From Pseudoalteromonas aurantia (GTDB lineage Bacteria > Pseudomonadota > Gammaproteobacteria > Enterobacterales > Alteromonadaceae): DNA of 64,000 nucleotides. Below, piece by piece: positions 33,381 through 40,619 of the stretch (the first letter of the stretch is position 1; each line of letters starts with the position of its first letter). The notes under the pieces are model-generated. The model saw only the letters and a program-made list of their open reading frames with translations, was not told the origin of the DNA and ran no database searches. Location of the stretch: assembly GCF_005886875.1 (NCBI RefSeq), contig NZ_PNBY01000008.1:1-64000 (forward strand), written 5' to 3'. The translations under genes were made by a program, and so were the position numbers.

Positions 33381-34318
33381 GTGACTTTAAAGCGTTACCC
33401 GACTTGCTGCCACACAATGCGTCACTGTTGGTGCGCTCACTGGCTGAGTTATTAACATACCCTGATAAATCACAGTTATTAAAACACATTTGGCATCCAC
33501 AGGATTGCCCCGCAGAGCTATTACCTTGGCTTGCTTGGGCGTTGTCGGTAGATGATTGGAATGATGCGTGGTCTGAGCACACTAAACGGCAAATGATTGA
33601 TGATGCGTTTGTCGTCCATCAATTTAAAGCCACCCCGTTTGCCTTAAAAAAAGCGTTAGATAGCTTAAACATTGAAACCGACATTCATGAATGGTGGCAT
33701 CAAGTCGATGCGCAGCCCGGTACCATCGTGGTTAACGCGATGGTGAACGAAAACCTTGATAGCAACGAGGAAGGGTTACTGACCAAAGCGATGCTTGCGC
33801 AAGTAAAACGCATTATTGATACCGTTAAACGCGCTTCTATTCATGTTGAAGTGCAGTTGGGTATTTCGTTAAAAGAACAATTTGGTATGGGAATACATGC
33901 CAGTGCAGGGACGGGGTTACTCTCCAAGGAAGGCGTCTTCAACGGAGTAAGGCCAGATGCGGGGTATATTGATTTAGCCGCGTCGCTTAATGCTCAACCT
34001 GGTATTGGGTCTTTGCAACAACAAGGCGACTTTAACGGTGTGACACCGGATGACACTGAGGCAACGCTTGGCGCTGTACTAGCAGGTCAAAAAGGGATTG
34101 GCGCGTTAGAACATAGCCTTGATATGACGGGGGTGGTGCCAAATGCAATGGCCACAGGCTTAAACTTATGTGGTTATGGCCAAGTGAATATTACAGCAAT
34201 GGAGGCGCAAGCGAGCTGGAAAGGTGTATGGCCTGAGTCATGTGTTGCTACTACGGTGGTGTCAGCTGCATTATCTCAACTTCAACTTACTTATTTTACT
34301 CTACAAGGAGCGACGTAA
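33377..34318 (+). CDS. Phage tail protein I, cassette D, with repeated C-terminal extension
   Basis: Residues 1-165 are a clear gpI: LLVRSLAELLTYPDKSQLLK, HIWHPQDCPAELLPWLAWAL (about 36-55) and a KATPFALKKALDSLNIETDI segment. Residues 170-313 form an extension with three imperfect repeats of about 40 residues, seen in GIHASAGTGLLSKEGVFNGV, GIGSLQQQGDFNGVTPDD and GIGALEHSLDMTGVVPNA. The other I proteins have unrelated C-termini, so this end probably fits the cassette's own collar and fibre. The start overlaps the J stop as ATGA, and the next gene starts right after the stop with a GGAG site. Confidence 0.85.
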   Translation: MSDFKALPDLLPHNASLLVRSLAELLTYPDKSQLLKHIWHPQDCPAELLPWLAWALSVDDWNDAWSEHTKRQMIDDAFVVHQFKATPFALKKALDSLNIETDIHEWWHQVDAQPGTIVVNAMVNENLDSNEEGLLTKAMLAQVKRIIDTVKRASIHVEVQLGISLKEQFGMGIHASAGTGLLSKEGVFNGVRPDAGYIDLAASLNAQPGIGSLQQQGDFNGVTPDDTEATLGAVLAGQKGIGALEHSLDMTGVVPNAMATGLNLCGYGQVNITAMEAQASWKGVWPESCVATTVVSAALSQLQLTYFTLQGAT

Positions 34319-34876
34319 ATGTCTGCATTAACCTTGCAATTTACTCAAGCTGGTTTAGACGCGTTAATGACCGCCACACAGCGCGGTTTTAAAGGCAAAA
34401 TCAGCCATATGGCATTTGGTGACAGTGACTACACACCAGATAAAACTCAAACAGCGCTTAAAGGCGAAAAAGAACGGGTCGCCATTGCCGACACTGATTA
34501 TTCCGATGGCGAAGGCAGCAGCTTAAAAATAGCAGGTAAGTTTGATGCACCCATTGAATACCCTATTCGCGAGATTGGAGTATTCATTGAATCACCAAAC
34601 TACAGTGGTGAAGGTGAGCCTGAGCTGATTTTATTGGGGGTGTACTCAAAACCAAACACCACGTTAGGGTACCGTACACCCGATGTAAAAGTACTCCAGT
34701 GGCTAACCTTATCGTTGGCGCAGCTACCATCAGAGAGTGTTGAGGTAAAGGTCGGCGTTGATAATCTGAACTTGATTGTGGATAGAGAGTTGGCTGATAT
34801 GACCTTGGTTCAACTCAACACCATGCAACGCCAAATTGAACAAGAGCTGCGCTTAGTTGCACTTGAACAAGCTTAG
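34319..34876 (+). CDS. Tail-collar fibre protein, cassette D
   Basis: The 185-residue product is the closest relative of the cassette A collar protein: FTQAGLDALMTATQRGFKGK, SHMAFGDSDYTPDKTQTALK and IREIGVFIESPNY (about 82-94) align one to one with it. It carries a slightly longer loop between the REIG turn and the LGVYSKPN strand. The C-terminal helix (LNTMQRQIEQELRLVALEQA) can form the trimer stalk. An AAGGAG site and zero-base spacing to I indicate coupling. Role: baseplate-to-fibre adaptor. Confidence 0.85.
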   Translation: MSALTLQFTQAGLDALMTATQRGFKGKISHMAFGDSDYTPDKTQTALKGEKERVAIADTDYSDGEGSSLKIAGKFDAPIEYPIREIGVFIESPNYSGEGEPELILLGVYSKPNTTLGYRTPDVKVLQWLTLSLAQLPSESVEVKVGVDNLNLIVDRELADMTLVQLNTMQRQIEQELRLVALEQA

Positions 34877-34898
34877 TCTTTAAAGTTAAGGAAATACG

Positions 34899-35705
34899 AT
34901 GTCAAATCAAGAAAAACCCATGAGCCAAAGGCTCACGGACGTGGTGGTCGCCGCCGACAACCTAACGCAAACCGTACAAGATAAAATTGGCAGTATTGAT
35001 GCTACCGTTGCTGCAAAATCAGCAGAGGTTGATCAAAAAATCGCAAGTGCAGAAACAGAGTTTAATAATTGGAAAAATTCAATTGTAGAAACAATCAATG
35101 GCATTGATGTAACGAAAATAGGCAATGAAAAACACTTTTCATTTGAGCGAATACTTAGCGCTGGAGGGTACACTCGCGAAACTGATGGGCCTGATTCTGC
35201 TTATCCGCGTTGTTCAACCCCTCAACCTCCATATTACATAAATATGTTGGAGTTTAAGTCAGGAGCGAACCACCTGACTTATGGCGATTATGGAGACTAC
35301 TTCAAAATTGAATTTATGATGTGCCACCGAGGTATGTTTGCATCAGAGGGATATACAGATCATTTAATATTTACAGGGACTTCTTATCAAGACTCCGTTG
35401 CGTGTCAGCTAGAAGTTAAAAAAATAGCGAACGACAGCAGCTTAAGCGTGTTTATTTCAGAGCCAAATAATCTAGAAAAAGAAATTCCGCTCACGAATGC
35501 TATGGAAGGGACGGTTTTACCTGTTTCATATCGCTCGATTGGACAAGGGTACAACCAAGGCTTTGCGAGAGTGTCATTAAAAGTTGATACACGCCCGCAC
35601 TGTGGTTCAACTCGCGCTATTTCAGTTGACACAAAATATACATCGAACTCAGGTCAGCCTGTTGTAAATTATATAACGCAAGAAAAACCGACATGGGAGC
35701 AATAA
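34899..35705 (+). CDS. Short tail fibre, cassette D (268 aa)
   Basis: The N-terminal 75 residues are an alanine-rich coiled coil (LTDVVVAADNLTQTVQDKIG onward), as in the giant fibres. The remainder is a compact beta domain with aromatic, Gly and Cys residues (RCSTPQPPYYINMLEFKSG, DYFKIEFMMCHRGMF) and an end reading NSGQPVVNYITQEKPTWEQ. The receptor-binding domain has no recognisable family and no similarity to the giant fibres. An AAGGAAA site precedes the start. The stop lies two bases before the chaperone start. At about a quarter of giant-fibre length, it would give a particle with short fibres. Confidence 0.7.
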   Translation: MSNQEKPMSQRLTDVVVAADNLTQTVQDKIGSIDATVAAKSAEVDQKIASAETEFNNWKNSIVETINGIDVTKIGNEKHFSFERILSAGGYTRETDGPDSAYPRCSTPQPPYYINMLEFKSGANHLTYGDYGDYFKIEFMMCHRGMFASEGYTDHLIFTGTSYQDSVACQLEVKKIANDSSLSVFISEPNNLEKEIPLTNAMEGTVLPVSYRSIGQGYNQGFARVSLKVDTRPHCGSTRAISVDTKYTSNSGQPVVNYITQEKPTWEQ

Positions 35706-35707
35706 TC

Positions 35708-35959
35708 ATGGAAAAAGATTTAAGTTCATTAGAATCACAAATGCCTATTGAAGATATCTTAGAGTTTGGTAAATGGTCGACAGTTAAGGCGATACGAGAT
35801 GCCAATTTAAAAGCGACAGATTGGTATGTTACAAAAAGCCAAGAAACAGGTGAGGTTTTAACTGAGGAATTTAAAAGCTACCGTCAAGCACTGCGTGATA
35901 TTCCTCAAACATATACAAATCCTGATGATGTTGTTTGGCCAGTAAAGCCGGTAATGTAA
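35708..35959 (+). CDS. Tail fibre assembly chaperone (Phage_tail_APC-like)
   Basis: The 83-residue product ends in FKSYRQALRDIPQTYTNPDD followed by VVWPVKP, the hallmark end of the small tail-assembly chaperone family, in which 'YRQALRDLP...VVWPxxP' is strongly conserved. The usual 'R..LL..TDW' part is represented by AIRDANLKATDWYVTK. I chose ATG 35708 (GGGAGC upstream) over the in-frame ATG 35693, which overlaps the fibre gene. Position right after the short fibre supports a cognate chaperone, as in many P2-like prophages. Confidence 0.75.
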   Translation: MEKDLSSLESQMPIEDILEFGKWSTVKAIRDANLKATDWYVTKSQETGEVLTEEFKSYRQALRDIPQTYTNPDDVVWPVKPVM

Positions 35960-36028
35960 CCCCTTCGGTCGTATCGTCCGCCCTAAATTTCCAGCCATTC
36001 TGGCTGAGCTTTTAATCAGAGAATCACT

Positions 36029-36631
36029 ATGAATCAACGTAGTACCCTAGTACGAAAGGTACTTGAGTGCCTCACGTCTGGACTTGACGGTATCGCTCAG
36101 GTAGGGCTGTTAAAGCCGAGCATGCCGTATCCAGATTTAACGCAAGTCGCGCAAGTATGTGTGCAAGTCTTAGCTGAGCGTCAAGCCAGTGAGTTGCAAG
36201 CAAAAGGCGCCGACGCTGGCGTCACTTACGGGCCAACGTCAAATAAGAATTTGAGCCCTAACCCGCTCGATAGACGGGTATTAACATTGCAACTGGACTT
36301 AGAAGTAGAGCACACCGACAGTGATGCACTGCTGACGCGTTTAGATGGGGTGATTGAGCGATGTGAAGCGCTGATGCAGGCGGACGATATGGCCACTCCT
36401 TGGCAGTTTTTTATTCCGTACAATATCGACTTTGCGTTTACTAAACAGCCGAGCAGTGTGATTGGTAAAGCGACGTTAACTTGGCAGTTTTATTACCAAG
36501 TTGAGATTCTTGAAGTCTGTGATTTACCGCCTATCAGTGAAGTGTATTTAGGCCCTGAAGGGGGCGAACATTGGCTTATTGCCAAAACCCCAGCAGCGGT
36601 TGAGACGCCATCAGGCAATGGGAGTGCTTAA
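36029..36631 (+). CDS. Tail-terminator/completion-like protein
   Basis: The 200-residue product lies two bases before the spike gene, at the head of the tail-engine block. The middle contains RRVLTLQLDLEVEHTDSDAL and LLTRLDGVIERCEALMQ (about 93-122), the strand-helix pattern seen in tail terminator and minor tail proteins that cap the tube. A FFIPYNIDFAFTKQPSSVIG segment and a WQFYYQVEI strand follow. There is no name-giving motif, so the assignment is tentative. In P2 the completion proteins R and S stand before V, which agrees with this place. Confidence 0.45.
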   Translation: MNQRSTLVRKVLECLTSGLDGIAQVGLLKPSMPYPDLTQVAQVCVQVLAERQASELQAKGADAGVTYGPTSNKNLSPNPLDRRVLTLQLDLEVEHTDSDALLTRLDGVIERCEALMQADDMATPWQFFIPYNIDFAFTKQPSSVIGKATLTWQFYYQVEILEVCDLPPISEVYLGPEGGEHWLIAKTPAAVETPSGNGSA

Positions 36632-36633
36632 TT

Positions 36634-37314
36634 ATGATAGCCAACCCATTACAAACCAATTTAGCCCAAGCCGACATGCAGCATCGGCTCGCTAAGTTAA
36701 TTTCGTTAGGCACAGTGAATGAGGTGGATTACGAAAAAGCGCTAGTTAGAGTCACCATTGGTGATTGGTTAACCTCTTGGTTGCCTTGGCTTACAGCGCA
36801 AGCGTTTAACGACTTAACTTGGCAAGCCCCTGAAGTGGGGGAGCAAGTGGTGGTATTGGCCCCGTGCGGTGACTTAGCCCAAGGGGTGGTGTTAGGGAGT
36901 TTATATCAACAAGACCACAACCTTGAAAAAGTGGCCAGTGATGTAGCAAAAGAGAGCCGTCAACACGTGCAGCGCACGGTGTATCAAGACGGCTCAATGG
37001 TTGAATACGACCGCGAAAAGCATCGCTACTATATTGATATAAAAGGTGAAGAGGCAACTGTCGATGTTGTATCTGCCGGAACTCTTAATATAACCACTGA
37101 AAAAGATATCACCGTAATTACCTCCGCTAATGCCACGGTTAATGCAACACAAAACATCACGGTTTCAGCCACTGAAGCGCTTAAGTTATCTGGTAAAACA
37201 GTCGACATTAGTGCAACTGGGGGAGATGTGAAGGTGGACGCAAGTGCCGGGATCGGGATTAAAGCGGCTGACACATTAAAGCTCAATGGTGCAAATATCA
37301 GTGCACAGGAGTAA
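36634..37314 (+). CDS. V: Baseplate spike protein gpV
   Basis: The 226-residue product has the gpV layout. An OB-fold region covers about residues 18-95 (LISLGTVNEVDYEKALVRVT, then VGEQVVVLAPCGDLAQGVVL). A repetitive beta-helix follows from about 118 (GSMVEYDREKHRYYIDIKGE) to the end, in short runs such as TLNITTEKDITVITSA and ATVNATQNITVSATEALKL. It forms the trimeric membrane-piercing needle at the tail centre. Unlike P2 gpV, whose own C-terminus folds into an iron-bearing tip, this one ends bluntly (LKLNGANISAQE), and a separate PAAR gene follows. Confidence 0.85.
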   Translation: MIANPLQTNLAQADMQHRLAKLISLGTVNEVDYEKALVRVTIGDWLTSWLPWLTAQAFNDLTWQAPEVGEQVVVLAPCGDLAQGVVLGSLYQQDHNLEKVASDVAKESRQHVQRTVYQDGSMVEYDREKHRYYIDIKGEEATVDVVSAGTLNITTEKDITVITSANATVNATQNITVSATEALKLSGKTVDISATGGDVKVDASAGIGIKAADTLKLNGANISAQE

Positions 37315-37316
37315 GT

Positions 37317-37616
37317 ATGCCAGCAATCTCATTAGATGGTGCGATGACCAATGTTCACGCGCTGTTTTTACCGGGTAAAGCCAGTGCAACACAGGGCAGC
37401 TTTACCGTGGCGGGTAAGCCAGCGCTCAGAGAAGGTGACCCCATTAGTACGCATGTATTGTCGACAGACCCAAGTGTAAAGCATGAAGGCAAGGCGATAT
37501 CTGCGGGCGCAGGCAGCTTTACCATTGAAGGTAAAGCGGTTGCTCGTATTGGCGACCCAACCAACTGTGATGGGCAATTGGCGCAAGGTGAAGGTGGGTT
37601 CACTGTAGGTGGGTAA
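37317..37616 (+). CDS. PAAR-domain spike tip protein
   Basis: The 99-residue protein is a stand-alone PAAR tip: three short blocks of the type GSFTVAGKPALREGDPISTH, GSFTIEGKAVARIGDPTNCD and a closing GGFTVGG, with His and Cys residues (His44, Cys83 and neighbours) placed for metal binding. PAAR cones sharpen the spike of contractile systems such as the T6SS and T4-type tails. The gene follows the spike with an AGGAG site. Having both gpV and PAAR is unusual for a plain P2 tail but seen in several phage-tail-like particles. Confidence 0.85.
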   Translation: MPAISLDGAMTNVHALFLPGKASATQGSFTVAGKPALREGDPISTHVLSTDPSVKHEGKAISAGAGSFTIEGKAVARIGDPTNCDGQLAQGEGGFTVGG

Positions 37617-37672
37617 TTTTTAACTTACGTTCGTTTTATATAGACCTACGGTCAGACATAAAAGGCAATCAT

Positions 37673-38008
37673 ATGCTTGGCATGAACGCAAAAACAGGTA
37701 AGCCCCTTTCTGGGGTTGAGCATTTAAAGCAGAGTATTCAAGACATTGTTACCACACCGATTGGTAGCCGTGTGATGCGCAGAGATTACGGCTGTGGCTT
37801 ATTTGATTTACTCGATAGCCCATATTCAACCAGCATGGTGGGTGATATTACCTTGGTGATATCGAATGCACTGGAAAAATGGGAGCCGCGTTTTGAACTT
37901 GAGTCAGTCGCGGTACAACCGACCAGTTCGGGTAAGCTCTCAATCGATATTAGCGGCTTATATTTAATCAATGGTGAGCCGGTGCTCATCGAAGGTATTC
38001 AAATTTAA
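37673..38008 (+). CDS. W: Baseplate wedge protein gpW (gp25-like)
   Basis: The 111-residue product has the gp25/W signature: a GVEHLKQSIQDIVTTPIGSR helix-turn (about 14-33), RRDYGCGLFDLLDSPYS (about 36-52), then FELESVAVQPTSSGKLSIDI. This lysozyme-like fold connects the sheath's first ring to J in contractile tails. Only one copy serves the three J proteins in the window. A terminator follows 53 bases after the stop, ending the baseplate-core unit before the sheath gene. Confidence 0.9.
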   Translation: MLGMNAKTGKPLSGVEHLKQSIQDIVTTPIGSRVMRRDYGCGLFDLLDSPYSTSMVGDITLVISNALEKWEPRFELESVAVQPTSSGKLSIDISGLYLINGEPVLIEGIQI

Positions 38009-38060
38009 ACCAGGAGATTACGACCCTATTTTGGTAAGTAAATCCTAACTTTTAACTTTA

Positions 38061-38087
38061 AAAAGCCACGTTCAGCGTGGCTTTTTT
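38061..38087 (+). terminator. Rho-independent terminator between W and the sheath gene
   Basis: AGCCACG-TTCA-GCGTGGCT (one-base offset in the arm) is followed by six T. It lies only 35 bases before the sheath ATG, leaving little room for a new promoter, so it may lower rather than stop transcription. Confidence 0.85.
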
Positions 38088-38121
38088 GTTTCTAACTGAC
38101 ATACCCTTAAAGGAGATTCAT

Positions 38122-39456
38122 ATGTCAAAATTTCTACATGGTGTAGAGGTAATCGAGGCGCAATCAGGCACTCGTCCAATTAAAACAGTAAAAAGCTCAG
38201 TAATTGGCTTGATAGGTACAGCGCCTTTTGCAGATGAAGACGCGTTTCCTTTAAATACGCCAGTATTGATTGCTGGTAAGCGCGCTGAAGCCGCAAAGTT
38301 AGTTAACCCTGAAAATGCGGATTTTAAAACGCGTTTACAGACTTTACGTGATGCGGCACTCGCTACTGAAGTTTCTGACTTTAAAAAAGCGAATGGCAAT
38401 GTTGAGCCGACGGCTGATGAGCTTAAAGCATTAACAGATAAAGTTGAAAAAGCAGTTGATGATGTTGAGTATGACCGTAAAGGTACGCTAGTACCAGGTG
38501 TTGACGGTATTTTCGACCAAGCAGGTGCCGTAATTATTGTTGTACGTGTTGCTGATGGTACTGAAGCTGCTGTTACTCAAAATATCATTGGTGGCGTTGC
38601 TGCTGACGGTTCATTTGAAGGTATGCAGGCATTCCTTGGTGCTGAATCTGTTGTGGGTGTTGCACCGCGCATTTTGGTTGCACCTGGGTATACACATCAA
38701 AAAGATGGCACAGAGAAAAACCCAGTTGTTACCGATTTAGTTGGTATTGCTGAGCGTTTACGTGCCGTTATCATTGCTGATGGGCCAAACTCTGATGACG
38801 ACGCAGCAAAAGCATACCGTAAAGACTTTGGTTCACGCCGAGTTTTTGTGGTTGACCCAGCAGTTAAAGTGTTCCGCGATGGTAAATCAGTTGTAGAACC
38901 AGCCAGTGCACGTGTTGCAGGCATGATTGCAAAATCAGATAACGACCGTGGTTTCTGGTGGAGCCCAAGTAACACCAATATGAATGGTATTGTGGCGACA
39001 GCTCGCCCAATCGATTTCCAACTTGGTGATGCAAATGCCCGTGCTAACTTACTGAACGAAAACGAAGTAGCAACAATTATTCGTCAAAACGGCTTTAAGC
39101 TTTGGGGTAACCGTACGTGTTCTGACGACCCTAAATGGGCGTTCTTATCAGTTGTTCGTACAGCTGACATGATCAACGATTCACTACTACGCGCTCACAT
39201 GTGGGCCGTTGACCGTAACATCACTAAAACATACATCGATGATGTTGTACAAAGTGTGCAAGGTTACCTTGATAGCCTTAAAGCACAAGGTGCAATTTTG
39301 GGTGGTGAAATTTGGGCTGATGAAGAGCTAAACACACCAATCAATATTCAAGCCGGTAAAGTGTATTTCAGCTTTGATTTCACGCCACCAACACCCGCTG
39401 AGCACATTACATTCAAAAGCATCCTTACTAACAACTACCTAGAGGAAATCGTATAA
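38122..39456 (+). CDS. FI: Contractile tail sheath protein FI
   Basis: Taking ATG 38122 (AAGGAGA site; the in-frame codons from 38077 cross the terminator and are rejected), the protein has 444 residues. It starts LHGVEVIEAQSGTRPIKTVK, as P2 FI does, and has a variable outer domain of about 80 residues (NADFKTRLQTLRD onward). The sheath core follows: GRGFWWSPSNTN-type phrasing at about 275-286, FQLGDANARANLLNENEVAT and WGNRTCSDDPKWAFLSVVRT. The C-terminal handshake strand ends LTNNYLEEIV. It forms the outer helix that contracts on binding. High-level expression is expected; the stop overlaps the tube gene start. Confidence 0.95.
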   Translation: MSKFLHGVEVIEAQSGTRPIKTVKSSVIGLIGTAPFADEDAFPLNTPVLIAGKRAEAAKLVNPENADFKTRLQTLRDAALATEVSDFKKANGNVEPTADELKALTDKVEKAVDDVEYDRKGTLVPGVDGIFDQAGAVIIVVRVADGTEAAVTQNIIGGVAADGSFEGMQAFLGAESVVGVAPRILVAPGYTHQKDGTEKNPVVTDLVGIAERLRAVIIADGPNSDDDAAKAYRKDFGSRRVFVVDPAVKVFRDGKSVVEPASARVAGMIAKSDNDRGFWWSPSNTNMNGIVATARPIDFQLGDANARANLLNENEVATIIRQNGFKLWGNRTCSDDPKWAFLSVVRTADMINDSLLRAHMWAVDRNITKTYIDDVVQSVQGYLDSLKAQGAILGGEIWADEELNTPINIQAGKVYFSFDFTPPTPAEHITFKSILTNNYLEEIV

Positions 39457-39965
39457 TGGCAACATCTCCTAAAATTCTAAAAAAGTTTAAATTATTTGTT
39501 GATGGTAAGGGCTACCTTGGTATCGCAGATGAAATCACGCTGCCAAAAGTAACGGTTAAAACACGTGAAGTGACGTCTGGTTTTCAAGCGCCAATCGAAC
39601 TTGATGTGGGCCAGCTTGAGAAAATGGAAGGCACAATCACATTACTTGAGTACAACGCAGACCTATTAAAACTGATGGGTGGCTGGGCTGATATTACTAA
39701 GCCACTTGTTGCACGTGGTGCAATTCAAGCACAGGGCGAAGCGCCAGTACCGGTAAAAGTTACACTGTCTGGTTTCTTCAAAGAAATGGATATGGGCAAC
39801 TGGAAAGATGGCGAAGAAGCCAAGCTGACTATGCAGTATGCAGTACAAAAATATAAATTAGAAATTGGCGCAGACGTCATTTACGACATCGACTTAGGCA
39901 ATGATGTTCGCATCGTAAACGGTGTTGACCAAATGGCGTTACTTCGCACAGCAATTGGAGCTTAA
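39456..39965 (+). CDS. FII: Tail tube protein FII
   Basis: The 169-residue product matches the P2 FII major tail tube protein: KKFKLFVDGKGYLGIADEIT near the start, VKTREVTSGFQAPIELDVGQ (about 30-49), then GTITLLEYNADLLKLMGGW and the C-terminal IYDIDLGNDVRIVNGVDQMA. It polymerises as hexameric rings inside the sheath. The start overlaps the sheath stop by one base with an AGAGGAAA site, giving matched synthesis. One copy only. Confidence 0.95.
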   Translation: MATSPKILKKFKLFVDGKGYLGIADEITLPKVTVKTREVTSGFQAPIELDVGQLEKMEGTITLLEYNADLLKLMGGWADITKPLVARGAIQAQGEAPVPVKVTLSGFFKEMDMGNWKDGEEAKLTMQYAVQKYKLEIGADVIYDIDLGNDVRIVNGVDQMALLRTAIGA

Positions 39966-39971
39966 TAAGTT

Positions 39972-40229
39972 ATGACAGATATCATTAAACTGACTTTCCC
40001 AGTCACGGTCGACGCGCATGAGTATGCAGAGCTTAAAATGAGACGACCAAAGGTACGTGATAGATTAATGGTAGACAAAACGGATTTAAGTGAATCAGAA
40101 AGCGAAATTCGTTATTTCTCACATTTGTGTGAAGTGTCTCCAGATGTAATTGAAGAATTAGACTGGAGTGACTTTGTCAAACTAAGAGAAAAGCTACAGG
40201 CTTTTCTCGTATCCCGCCCAAGCGCTTAA
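39972..40229 (+). CDS. E: Tail assembly protein E
   Basis: The 85-residue product is the P2 gpE equivalent: KLTFPVTVDAHEYAELKMRR, then VRDRLMVDKTDLSESESEIR and the HLCEVSPDVIEELDWSDFVK segment, typical of these tape-measure chaperones. It lies between tube and tape measure. Its ribosome site is weak. The -1 frame stays open from 40172 and continues as E', so part of the ribosomes probably make the longer E+E' form needed for tail-length assembly, as in P2. Confidence 0.85.
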   Translation: MTDIIKLTFPVTVDAHEYAELKMRRPKVRDRLMVDKTDLSESESEIRYFSHLCEVSPDVIEELDWSDFVKLREKLQAFLVSRPSA

Positions 40230-40363
40230 AAGCCATGGTTATAGCCCTCGCAAAATATACCGGGTGGGGCTTACAAGAATTAAACGGCTTAACTGAACCA
40301 GAACTTTGTGACTGGTTTGAAGCGGCCGTTGACTATAAAAATGAAACGGAGGCAGGTCATTGA
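40172..40363 (+). CDS. E' extension reached by -1 frameshifting from E
   Basis: In the -1 frame the sequence is open from after a TGA at 40169 to TGA 40361-40363. It reads ATGFSRIPPKRLKAMVIALA, then YTGWGLQELNGLTEPELCDW, close to the second part of P2-type E+E' proteins. Possible slip sites in the overlap are AGAAAAG (about 40187-40193) and CTTTTCT (about 40201-40207). Neither is a perfect P2-type slippery heptamer, so the exact site is open. An in-frame ATG at 40235 could in principle start it alone, but it lacks a ribosome site. Confidence 0.75.
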   Translation, partial: LCQTKRKATGFSRIPPKRLKAMVIALAKYTGWGLQELNGLTEPELCDWFEAAVDYKNETEAGH

Positions 40364-40375
40364 CCTGCCTTTTTT
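40350..40375 (+). terminator. Rho-independent terminator overlapping the E' stop codon
   Basis: Perfect 10-base arms AGGCAGGTCA and TGACCTGCCT around one T are followed by five T. The E' stop TGA (40361-40363) lies in the hairpin, so translating ribosomes could interfere with it and couple E' synthesis to tape-measure transcription. Confidence 0.85.
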
Positions 40376-40619
40376 ACTGCTAAATTCAATACCTTTTCTA
40401 ATAAAAGGCTAAGCAAAATCGCAATCGCTCATCTTAATAGATTAGCGAGTTAAACACTTAACGTATTGTTATTTCGCATATCTTTTTCAATTCTATCGGC
40501 CCTCGGCCCATTATTTCACGCTTGTTATTTCAGTTATGTACGCGCCTTGCTATTGAAGCAGGCAGGTTTACTGGCAGGCAAGTATTCAGCTCACTTCTTT
40601 GCATCTCCCAGGTATAGCT

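Noticed and set aside
38077..38121. Upstream start for the sheath gene
   Set aside because: It would begin within the terminator, and ATG 38122 has an AAGGAGA site and matches the normal sheath N-terminus.
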